From: Actinomycetes bacterium
GTDB lineage: Bacteria; Actinomycetota; Acidimicrobiia; Acidimicrobiales; Microtrichaceae
NCBI GenBank assembly: GCA_023423475.1
Contig: JAFAFN010000091.1
Location: 1 to 8,123 of the forward strand
Direction of reading: 5' to 3'
Length of the DNA stretch: 8,123 bases
Part shown: positions 1 to 5,633 of the stretch, piece after piece
Layout: the number at the start of each line of letters is the position of its first letter
Position numbering within the stretch: position 1 is the stretch's first letter
Notes under the pieces: generated by a model
The model's database searches: none
What the model saw: the letters and a program-made list of their open reading frames with translations, nothing else
What the model was told of the DNA's origin: nothing
Translations under genes and position numbers: made by a program

Positions 1-822
1 GTTCGGCGGCGCCTGCAGGTGCACCTCGGGCGGCAGGATCAACCGGGCGAGTGCGATGGCCTCGAGGTAGTCCTCGGGAGGGCAGGGTGCGGCGCGGTGC
101 ATCGCGGTGCCGTCCTTGGGCAGGAAGTTCTGGACGATCACCTCCTGCACGTGACCGTGACGGGCGTGCGACGCAGCGATCGCGACCAGGGCGTCGATCC
201 GGTCCTGTCGCGACTCGCCGATGCCCACGAGGATCCCGGTCGTGAACGGGATCTGCAGCTCGCCCGCAGCTTCGAGCGTCGCCAGACGGCGGGCCGGGAC
301 CTTGTCGGGTGCGCCACGGTGGCAGTCGAGATCCGGGTTGAGCGACTCGATCATCATGCCCTGCGACGGTGACACCGCCCGCAGGCGTGCGAGCTCGTCG
401 CTCGACAGCGCGCCGGCGTTCGCGTGCGGGAGCAGTCCCGTCTCGGTCAGGACGAGCTCGCACATCGCGACCAGGTAGTCGACGGTGCTGGTGTAGCCGT
501 GCTCCTCGAGCCACGCGGCAGCGACCGGATAGCGGGCCTCCGGGCGCTCCCCGAGGGTGAAGAGCGCCTCGTGGCACCCCGAGCGTGCACCCTGGCGGGC
601 GATGGCGAGCACCTCGGCGGGGGAGAGGTAGGGCGATTCGAGCCTGGCCGGCGGTTGGGCGAAGGTGCAGTAGCCGCAGCGGTCCTGACAGAGCTTGGTC
701 AGGGGGATGAAGACCTTCGGCGAGTAGGTCACCCGCGTGCCGGTCGTGGTGTCACGAACGCCACGGGCCGCGGCGAGCAGGTCCGGCGCGGCGAGCGCCG
801 CGACGTCGGTGGGATCGATCAC
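1..822 (-). CDS. cofG: FO synthase CofG subunit or domain (radical SAM), 3' end cut by window edge
   Basis: This is the radical-SAM enzyme that, with CofH, builds FO (7,8-didemethyl-8-hydroxy-5-deazariboflavin), the chromophore of cofactor F420, in the cytoplasm. The frame is open for 274 codons to base 1, so the C-terminus is missing. The radical-SAM cluster motif C-x3-C-x2-C is seen at C45, C49 and C52 inside PKVFIPLTKLCQDRCGYCTF (residues 35-54). Family-typical stretches follow: EALFTLGERPEARY near 85-98, GLLPHANAG, GMMIES at 155-160, IPFTTGILVGIGE at 191-203, EVIVQNF at 227-233 and LQAPPN at 269-274. The GTG start at 822 has AGGGAG eight bases upstream and overlaps the stop of the HxlR gene. 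In many actinobacteria CofG is the N-terminal half of the fused FbiC. This protein has only about 34 residues before PKVFIP, shorter than my recollection of mycobacterial FbiC, but whether a CofH half follows cannot be seen. Assignment to CofG/FbiC is secure from motifs. Confidence 0.93.
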   Translation of the reverse strand, partial: MIDPTDVAALAAPDLLAAARGVRDTTTGTRVTYSPKVFIPLTKLCQDRCGYCTFAQPPARLESPYLSPAEVLAIARQGARSGCHEALFTLGERPEARYPVAAAWLEEHGYTSTVDYLVAMCELVLTETGLLPHANAGALSSDELARLRAVSPSQGMMIESLNPDLDCHRGAPDKVPARRLATLEAAGELQIPFTTGILVGIGESRQDRIDALVAIAASHARHGHVQEVIVQNFLPKDGTAMHRAAPCPPEDYLEAIALARLILPPEVHLQAPPN

Positions 823-1403
823 GCGTGGTGCTCCCTGTGCATCTGAGGTGTGAGGGGATCCGATGGACCCGGTCGGTTCGGTGCAGCGTCGACCGGCGGT
901 CCCGGACGGCTGGCGATGTCGGTGGGGGCGTAGGAACGCTCGCAGGTCCAGCAGTAGAAGCCGAGGTCGACCTCGGTGCCGCACGGCTCGTGGACGAGCA
1001 GCGTCGGCGCCCCACCGTCGTGGGTCCAGCGGTCGCCCCACTGCATGAGGGCGACCAGGATCGGCGAGAGCTCGATGCCCATCTTGGTGAGCCGGTACTC
1101 GTAGCGAACCGGGCGCTCCTGGTAGGCCCGCTTCACCAGGACGCCGTGGTCGACGAGTCGCCGGAGACGGTCGGCGAGCACGGCCCGGGGGATCTCGAGG
1201 TCCCGACGGAACTCGTCGAAGCGGCGCAGTCCACGGAACGAGTCGCGCAGGATGAGGATCGTCCATCGGTCACCGACGATCTCGAGCGACGCGGCGATCG
1301 AACACGCCTCGGCGGCGGGCACGTCGCCGCCGTCGTCGGGATGCTCGTGCATCTCGACGACGTCGCCCGTCACCGGTGTCGGATCGTCCCCCTGGACCTG
1401 CAT
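819..1403 (-). CDS. HxlR-family winged-helix transcriptional regulator with C-terminal CxxC tail
   Basis: This is a 194-residue DNA-binding regulator of the HxlR (DUF24) family, whose members act as dimers and often sense aldehydes, quinones or oxidants through a conserved N-terminal cysteine. That cysteine is C34 here, opening CSIAASLEIVGDRWTILILR (34-53). The recognition helix and wing follow: RRFDEFRRDLEIPRAVLADRL (about 60-80), LVDHGVLVKR and RYEYRLTKMG (100-109), ending at MQWGDRW (120-126). A tail at 138-154 carries H138, C141, C151 and C154, a possible metal-binding knuckle. The start is uncertain. ATG at 1403 follows TACGGT by eight bases with no Shine-Dalgarno sequence, which suits a leaderless message. 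ATG at 1352 would give 177 residues and also keeps the domain. Its TGA overlaps the cofG start, so the two genes are probably one operon. The frame is open upstream to 1694 but that extension is not HxlR-like. The effector is unknown. Confidence 0.88.
   Translation of the reverse strand: MQVQGDDPTPVTGDVVEMHEHPDDGGDVPAAEACSIAASLEIVGDRWTILILRDSFRGLRRFDEFRRDLEIPRAVLADRLRRLVDHGVLVKRAYQERPVRYEYRLTKMGIELSPILVALMQWGDRWTHDGGAPTLLVHEPCGTEVDLGFYCWTCERSYAPTDIASRPGPPVDAAPNRPGPSDPLTPQMHREHHA
831..836 (-). promoter_or_regulatory. Ribosome binding site of cofG
   Basis: On the minus strand AGGGAG lies eight bases before the GTG at 822. It sits inside the last codons of the upstream regulator gene. It is the feature that decides the GTG start, because the frame stays open further upstream. 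Confidence 0.7.
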
Positions 1404-1411
1404 CGCCGCCG

Positions 1412-1439
1412 ACCGTAGCAGGTTCGGATCACGAACCAA
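1412..1439 (-). promoter_or_regulatory. Candidate promoter of the HxlR-cofG unit
   Basis: Reading the minus strand, TTGGTT (1439-1434), a 16-base spacer, then TACGGT (1417-1412) resemble a weak -35 and an actinobacterial TANNNT -10. The -10 ends eight bases before the ATG at 1403, so the transcript would start at or within a few bases of the start codon. The putative -35 lies inside the tandem half-site array, so a bound regulator would block it, consistent with autoregulation. This comes from pattern matching only. Confidence 0.4.
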
Positions 1440-1459
1440 CTCGGTTCGCCGTGTGAACC
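1421..1459. promoter_or_regulatory. Tandem operator: four half-sites at 11-bp steps
   Basis: On the plus strand GGTTCG (1421-1426), CGAACC (1432-1437), GGTTCG (1443-1448) and TGAACC (1454-1459) alternate in orientation, each separated by five bases. The array is two copies of an inverted repeat with half-site starts 11 bp apart and a 22-bp full repeat, so all sites lie on one face of the helix. Only the last half-site deviates, by one base. It lies between the divergent HxlR gene and the membrane-protein gene. HxlR of Bacillus is known to bind tandem repeats at its target promoter, so a dimer-pair site for the local regulator is the natural inference. Confidence 0.65.
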
Positions 1460-1535
1460 GACTGGGGTGGACGACCCCGGGCCGATCCGATGGCGGCTGC
1501 GGCGCGGGATCGCACCCGGCGGCTCGTCCCACTCG

Positions 1536-1541
1536 TAGGCT
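1536..1541 (+). promoter_or_regulatory. Possible -10 box for the membrane-protein gene
   Basis: TAGGCT fits the TANNNT pattern and would place transcription start near 1548, giving a leader of about 46 bases before the ATG at 1594. No convincing -35 is seen at 16-18 bases. An inverted repeat starts at the last base of this box. Confidence 0.3.
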
Positions 1542-1554
1542 GTCGGGTCCGACA
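1541..1554. repeat. Inverted repeat at the predicted transcript start
   Basis: TGTCGG (1541-1546) and its exact complement CCGACA (1549-1554) flank two bases. The element overlaps the end of the candidate -10 and the expected start point of the plus-strand transcript, a usual place for a repressor site. It does not share the GGTTCG half-site, so a different protein would be involved. A chance palindrome in GC-rich DNA is possible. Confidence 0.35.
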
Positions 1555-1582
1555 CCGCCACCATGCCGGGCGGGTGAACGAC

Positions 1583-1588
1583 AGGGGA
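1583..1588 (+). promoter_or_regulatory. Ribosome binding site of the membrane-protein gene
   Basis: AGGGGA ends five bases before the ATG at 1594. It supports that start over the much longer open frame that begins at 1252, inside the HxlR gene on the other strand. Confidence 0.7.
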
Positions 1589-1593
1589 CCCAG

Positions 1594-2358
1594 ATGAGCC
1601 AGCCGCAGGACGCCGCCGACGACCAGCCGACCGATTCGACCGACGGCGGACCGACGTTCTCGTCGTCGAACGCGGCGATCGTCGGGCTGGTCATCGTGGC
1701 GCTGATCGCGGCGCTCGCCGTGGTCGCGGTGCTGGTGTTCCGGGCCGACGAGGACGACGAGGTCGTGTCGGGTGGTGATCAGGGCGGGTCGACGTCGTTG
1801 CCGGCCGAGACCACTCCGCCATCGGAACCGGAGCCGAGCGTCCCCCTCGGTGCCGACAGCCCGCTGGTCGGCCTGACCGAGGCCGAGGTCCGCGAGCGCT
1901 ACGCGCTGGTGCGCGTGGTCGAGATCGACGGTGAGCCGCAGATGACGACGATGGACCTCCAGCAGGGCCGCATCAACCTGGCGGTCGAGGGCGACGAGGT
2001 CGTCGGCGCCACCGTCGAGGGCTGCGACGAGATCACCGACGACTCGCCGCCGTGGATCCGCCAGGCGTGCGACCCGGACCCCGACAACGACGGCCCGAGC
2101 ACCTTCGGCAAGCTGCTCGCCGACCCCGACGGCGGCGACGAGCTCACCCTCGAGGTCGGCACCCAGGGTGACCAGTACCACCAGGGCATGGTGATCCGGC
2201 CGACCTCGGACGAGACACGGGTGGTGCTGCTCGACGGCACCCCGATCACCGCGGACGAGCTGCTGCCCGACGACGTCGTCTACGTGTGGGCTGCGGACGA
2301 GTGCGCGGAGTCCTCACCCGTGCAGTGCGACATCCACGTGATCCTCGTCGACCGATGA
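1594..2358 (+). CDS. Single-pass membrane protein with I78-inhibitor-like domain
   Basis: This is a 254-residue protein. A polar acidic N-terminus (1-26) precedes one hydrophobic helix (about 27-49, ending in R50). A Ser/Thr/Pro/Glu-rich linker runs to about 88 and an acidic globular part follows. Few positive charges precede the helix, but an N-in, C-out anchor is the likely topology. Residues 91-144 (LVGLTEAEVRERY, then VRVVEIDG, then MTTMD, GRINLAVEGDEVVG and C144) resemble the I78 serine-protease-inhibitor family core. That family's usual pattern includes VRVV, a DG turn, a VTMD-like strand, and R-(I/L)-N followed by a strand. The remainder (about 180-254) is beta-rich and not recognised with confidence; DELLPDDVVYVW plus a short Cys pair recalls small extracytoplasmic beta-barrels. 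Cysteines C144, C159, C237 and C245 could form two disulfides outside the cell. Inhibitor function is inference from resemblance only. It stands alone, divergent from the regulator and convergent with tal. Confidence 0.8.
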   Translation: MSQPQDAADDQPTDSTDGGPTFSSSNAAIVGLVIVALIAALAVVAVLVFRADEDDEVVSGGDQGGSTSLPAETTPPSEPEPSVPLGADSPLVGLTEAEVRERYALVRVVEIDGEPQMTTMDLQQGRINLAVEGDEVVGATVEGCDEITDDSPPWIRQACDPDPDNDGPSTFGKLLADPDGGDELTLEVGTQGDQYHQGMVIRPTSDETRVVLLDGTPITADELLPDDVVYVWAADECAESSPVQCDIHVILVDR

Positions 2359-2363
2359 ACTGC

Positions 2364-2399
2364 GCCGTGGGACCGCTGTTGCTGCAGCAGTCCCACGGC
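2364..2399. terminator. Bidirectional hairpin terminator between convergent genes
   Basis: A perfect 10-bp stem (2364-2373 pairs with 2390-2399) continues after one mismatch into four more pairs (2375-2378 with 2385-2388), closing a six-base loop. It starts six bases after the membrane-protein stop and ends eleven bases before the tal stop, as expected of a shared terminator. No T-run follows on either strand, which is common for high-GC actinobacterial terminators. Confidence 0.8.
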
Positions 2400-2409
2400 C
2401 CCTTCCGAC

Positions 2410-3507
2410 TCAGAGCGATGCGGCGCGTGCCTCGAGCACGCCGAGCAGCTCGTCGAAGCTCTTCTCGAACGCGGTGACACCCTCGGCCTCGAGCACCCGG
2501 GCGACCTCGTCGAGGTCGACCAGCTCGCCGATGAGGTGCCAGGTGCGACGTGCACCGTCCAGGTCCGCGTCGACGGTCCTCGCCACGGTGCCGTGGTCGT
2601 CGAAGGCCTCGAGCGTGGCGTCGGGCAACGTGTTGACGGTGTCGGGCCCGATGAGCGTGTCGACGTAGAGCGTGTCGGGGAAGTCCGGGTTCTTGGTCGA
2701 CGTCGACGCCCACAGCGGGCGTTGCACCCGCGCACCGAGCGCCGCCAGCGCGTTCCAACGCTCGCCGGAGAAGGTCTCGAGGAACGCGCCGTAGGCGAGC
2801 TGTCCCTGCGCGACCGCAGCACGACCGATCAGATCGAGCGCCTCGGGGCTGCCATCCGCGACGAGACGACGATCGACCTCGGTGTCGACCCGACTGATGA
2901 AGAAGCTCGCCACCGAGCTGATGTGTGACAGGTCCGTCGCTCCCGCGGCGACCGCGTCCTCGAGACCCGCGAGGTAGGCCTCCATCACGTCGCGGTAGCG
3001 ATCGAGGCTGAAGATCAGCGTCACGTTGATGCTGCGACCCTCGCCGATCATCGTGCGGATCGCGGGGACGCCCTCGGCCGTCGCGGGGATCTTCACGTAC
3101 AGGTTGGGTCGGTCGATGCGGTCCCAGAGCTCGCGAGCCTGCGCTTCGGTGGCCTCGCGGTCGCGGGCGTACGCGGGGCTGACCTCGACCGACACGAAGC
3201 CGTCGGCACCATCGGAGTCCTCGTGGATCGGCGCCAGCAACGCGAGCGCGTCCACGATGTCGGTGACGACGAGCTCCCAGTACGCCTGCTCGATCGACGC
3301 ACCTCCAGCGACCAGTTCGCCGAGCTGCTCGGTGTACTCGTCACCGGACTCGATCGCCTTCTGGAAGATCGACGGGTTCGAGGTGATGCCACGCACCCCG
3401 CGATCGAGCCACCGCTGGATCTCACCGGAGGAGATCCAGCTGCGCTTGAGGTTGTCGAGCCATGGGCTCTGGCCCTCGGCGGTGTGCAGGTCGTGGAGGG
3501 TTCCCAT
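2410..3507 (-). CDS. tal: Transaldolase
   Basis: This cytoplasmic enzyme of the non-oxidative pentose phosphate pathway moves a three-carbon dihydroxyacetone unit between sedoheptulose 7-phosphate and glyceraldehyde 3-phosphate. The 365-residue length fits the longer actinobacterial and cyanobacterial type. Motifs seen are WLDNLKRSWI (16-25), GITSNPSIF (40-48), HEDSDGADGFVSVEVSP (95-111) and NLYVKIPATAEG (135-146), with K139 the expected Schiff-base lysine. INVTLIFS (160-167) follows, and near the C-terminus RPLWASTSTKNPDFPDTLYV. The ATG at 3507 is chosen because homology begins there; an extra ten-residue extension to 3537 is open but lacks family features. There is no Shine-Dalgarno sequence. 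Instead TAGAGT lies seven bases before the ATG, suggesting a leaderless start from its own promoter in addition to read-through from tkt, 63 bases upstream. The other pentose phosphate genes often found after tal (zwf, opcA) are absent, since a terminator and a convergent gene follow. Confidence 0.95.
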   Translation of the reverse strand: MGTLHDLHTAEGQSPWLDNLKRSWISSGEIQRWLDRGVRGITSNPSIFQKAIESGDEYTEQLGELVAGGASIEQAYWELVVTDIVDALALLAPIHEDSDGADGFVSVEVSPAYARDREATEAQARELWDRIDRPNLYVKIPATAEGVPAIRTMIGEGRSINVTLIFSLDRYRDVMEAYLAGLEDAVAAGATDLSHISSVASFFISRVDTEVDRRLVADGSPEALDLIGRAAVAQGQLAYGAFLETFSGERWNALAALGARVQRPLWASTSTKNPDFPDTLYVDTLIGPDTVNTLPDATLEAFDDHGTVARTVDADLDGARRTWHLIGELVDLDEVARVLEAEGVTAFEKSFDELLGVLEARAASL

Positions 3508-3514
3508 GACCGCG

Positions 3515-3520
3515 ACTCTA
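3515..3520 (-). promoter_or_regulatory. Possible -10 box giving a leaderless tal transcript
   Basis: On the minus strand TAGAGT ends seven bases before the tal ATG, where no ribosome binding site is present. No good -35 is seen 16-18 bases further upstream; that region is occupied by the GGGCGCCC pair. It is suggestive only. Confidence 0.35.
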
Positions 3521-3522
3521 GA

Positions 3523-3552
3523 GGGCGCCCATCGCATCGTCGGCGGGCGCCC
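3523..3552. repeat. Pair of identical 8-bp palindromes in the tkt-tal gap
   Basis: GGGCGCCC occurs at 3523-3530 and again at 3545-3552, with repeat starts 22 bp apart. Each copy is a perfect palindrome. The pair can act as two same-face protein sites just upstream of tal, or fold as an 8-bp GC stem with a 14-base loop in the tkt-tal RNA. The stem starts 18 bases after the tkt stop, so processing or attenuation between the two genes is also possible. Confidence 0.5.
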
Positions 3553-3570
3553 GTCACAGTGCTGGCTCGC

Positions 3571-5556
3571 TCAGAGCAGGGAGCGGACCTTCTCGGCGAC
3601 GTGCTCGGCGGTGATGCCGAGCTGCTCGAGCACGACGCCACCCGGCGCCGAGGCACCGAAGCGGTCGATGCCGACCGAGAGGTCGGCGTACTTCGACCAT
3701 CCGAGGGTCACACCGGCCTCGACCGACACCGTGGGCACACCCGCCGGCAGCACGCTCGCCCGATAGGCGTCGTCCTGGGCGTCGAAGAGCTCCCACGACG
3801 GCAGCGACACGACCCGGGTCGGGACCCCACCGGCGGCCAGCGACTCCGCAGCAGCCACCGCGACCGCGACCTCGGTGCCCGTCGCGACCACGATCGCCGC
3901 GGGCTCGTCCGCGTCGTGCACGACGTAGCCGCCACGGGCCACGCCCTCGATCGCCCGCTCGGCCGACGTCGCGAGCACCGGGGTGTTCTGGCGGCTCAGG
4001 ATCAGCGCCACCGGACCGGTGCCGTCGATGATCGCCTTCCATGCACCGGCGACCTCGTTGCCGTCCGCCGGTCGGATGACCGTGAGGTCGGGGATGAGCC
4101 GCAGCGACATGACGTGCTCGATCGGCTGGTGCGTCGGACCGTCCTCGCCGACGCCGACCGAGTCGTGGGTCCACACGAACACCGCCTTTGCCTGCGAGAG
4201 CGCCGCGAGGCGCACTGCGGGCCGCATGTAGTCGGAGAACACCAGGAAGGTGCCGCCGACGGGGAGCACGCCGCCGTGCAGCGCGGCGCCGACGAGCGCG
4301 GAGCCCATCGCGTGCTCGCGGATGCCGAAGGCGATCTGCGGCCCACCAGGCTCGTCGGAGGAGAGCAGCGTCTGGCCCTTGAGGGTCAGACCGACGTTGC
4401 CGGTCAGATCGGCTCCGCCGGCGACGAGGCCGGGGACCTGGTCGAAGATGGCGTTCAGGACCTGCTGCGACGCGACGCGCGTGGCCGGCTTCTCGTCGGG
4501 GCCGAAGGTGGGCAGCGACTGCTCCCAGCCGGGCAGGCCCGCGGCACCCAGGGTGGCCTCCCACTCGGCCTCGCGGCCGGCCAGCGCCGCCTGTGCACGC
4601 TGGTCCCAGTCGGCCCGCACGATGGCACCTCGACCGCCGGCGGTGCGGTAGAGGTCCAGCACCTCGCCCGGCACCAGGAACGGCTCGTCCGGGATGCCCA
4701 TGACGGCCTTGGTCGCCGTGATCTCGGCGTCGCCGAAGGCGAGGCCGTGCGCGGCGGCGTCGTCGGTGTGGTCCGGCGACGGGAAGCCGATGTGGGTGCG
4801 CAGCACGATGAGGGACGGCTGGGACTCGTGGTCGCGGGCCTCGGCGAGCGCCGCCTCGAGCGCGTCGAGGTCCTCGCCCGCCTCGCCCAGCTCGATGACC
4901 TGCCAGCCGTAGGAGCGGAAGCGGTTGACCGCGTCGTCGCTGAGCGCGAGCTCGGTCGGCCCGTCGATCGAGATGTGGTTGTCGTCGTAGACGTAGACGA
5001 TGCGTCCCAGGCCGAGGTGGCCGGCGAGCGACGCCGCCTCGTGGCTGACGCCCTCGGAGAGGTCACCGTCGGAGACGATGCCGTAGATGTGGTGGTCGAC
5101 GACGTCCGCACCGAAGCGGGCACGCAGCGACTGCTCCGCGATCGCCATGCCGACGCCGTTGGCGAAGCCCTGGCCGAGCGGACCCGTCGTGACCTCGACA
5201 CCCGCGGTGTGGTGCACCTCCGGGTGGCCGGGGGTGGCCGAGCCCCACTGGCGGAACTCCTTGAGGTCGTCGAGCTCGAGGCCGTACCCGGTGAGGTGGA
5301 GCATGGCGTACTGCAGGATGGACGCGTGGCCGGCGCTCAGGATGAAGCGGTCGCGGTTCGGCCAGTCGGGTGCGGCCGCGTCGTAGCGCATGATCCGGGT
5401 CCACAGGACGTGGGCGAGCGGGGCGAGCGCCATCGCGGTGCCCTGGTGCCCCGATCGTGCGGCGTTCGGGGCGTCCATCGAGAGCCCCCGGACGACCTTG
5501 ATCGCCAGCTCGTCGAGCTCGGATCCGGTCCCCGACGCGACCTGTGCCTCTGACAT
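3571..5556 (-). CDS. tkt: Transketolase
   Basis: This thiamine-diphosphate enzyme transfers two-carbon ketol units among pentose phosphate intermediates and feeds the adjacent transaldolase. At 661 residues it is full length. Seen in order: SGHQG (35-39, the family's usual SGHPG with Q), LSAGHAS (73-79), TGPLGQG (124-130), and the ThDP/metal motif SDGDLSEG (162-169) continuing to DDNHISIDG (191-199). The second domain has GIREHAMG (411-418) with catalytic glutamate E414, [15 protein letters not shown] (464-478) and SRQNTP (521-526). The C-terminal domain carries VATGTEV (557-563) and SVEAG (611-615). The ATG at 5556 starts just before the conserved N-terminus. GGGAAG (three bases away) and AGGAAG (eleven away) lie upstream; neither spacing is ideal but the region is purine-rich. 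It is preceded by a 77-base gap from the FIST gene and followed after 63 bases by tal, so tkt-tal is probably one unit. Confidence 0.96.
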   Translation of the reverse strand: MSEAQVASGTGSELDELAIKVVRGLSMDAPNAARSGHQGTAMALAPLAHVLWTRIMRYDAAAPDWPNRDRFILSAGHASILQYAMLHLTGYGLELDDLKEFRQWGSATPGHPEVHHTAGVEVTTGPLGQGFANGVGMAIAEQSLRARFGADVVDHHIYGIVSDGDLSEGVSHEAASLAGHLGLGRIVYVYDDNHISIDGPTELALSDDAVNRFRSYGWQVIELGEAGEDLDALEAALAEARDHESQPSLIVLRTHIGFPSPDHTDDAAAHGLAFGDAEITATKAVMGIPDEPFLVPGEVLDLYRTAGGRGAIVRADWDQRAQAALAGREAEWEATLGAAGLPGWEQSLPTFGPDEKPATRVASQQVLNAIFDQVPGLVAGGADLTGNVGLTLKGQTLLSSDEPGGPQIAFGIREHAMGSALVGAALHGGVLPVGGTFLVFSDYMRPAVRLAALSQAKAVFVWTHDSVGVGEDGPTHQPIEHVMSLRLIPDLTVIRPADGNEVAGAWKAIIDGTGPVALILSRQNTPVLATSAERAIEGVARGGYVVHDADEPAAIVVATGTEVAVAVAAAESLAAGGVPTRVVSLPSWELFDAQDDAYRASVLPAGVPTVSVEAGVTLGWSKYADLSVGIDRFGASAPGGVVLEQLGITAEHVAEKVRSLL

Positions 5557-5590
5557 GTGCTTCCCAACTTCCTGGTGCGACGACCCGGCG

Positions 5591-5596
5591 ATCGTA
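5591..5596 (-). promoter_or_regulatory. Possible -10 box for tkt-tal
   Basis: On the minus strand TACGAT would start transcription about 30 bases before the tkt ATG. The best -35 position (18-base spacer) reads TTCGGC, a poor match. The 77-base gap has no clear terminator after the FIST gene, so read-through from upstream is also possible. Confidence 0.3.
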
Positions 5597-5633
5597 GCGA
5601 CCGGCGCAGAGCCCGCCGAAATGCACCCGATCG

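Noticed and set aside
1252..1593. Longer start for the membrane protein at 1252
   Set aside because: It overlaps the HxlR gene and operator; the ATG at 1594 has a good ribosome binding site and gives a sensible N-terminus before the membrane helix.
1404..1694. N-terminal extension of the HxlR protein to an ATG at 1694
   Set aside because: It would run through the divergent promoter region and into the start of the opposite gene, and adds 97 residues with no HxlR similarity.
1429..2181. Minus-strand open frame of 250 codons opposite the membrane-protein gene
   Set aside because: Shadow frame with repetitive Arg/Asp/His/Val content; the plus strand has a ribosome binding site, a membrane helix and a domain-like core.
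2371..2398. Terminator hairpin considered as a mobile-element end or recombination site
   Set aside because: It is a single hairpin located between two convergent stop codons, with no transposase or integrase gene anywhere in the window.
3223..5553. Plus-strand open frame of 776 codons opposite tal and tkt
   Set aside because: Antisense shadow caused by high GC at third positions of tkt; the translation is rich in Arg, Asp, Gly and Val, has no recognisable domain, and the minus strand carries clear transketolase and transaldolase motifs.
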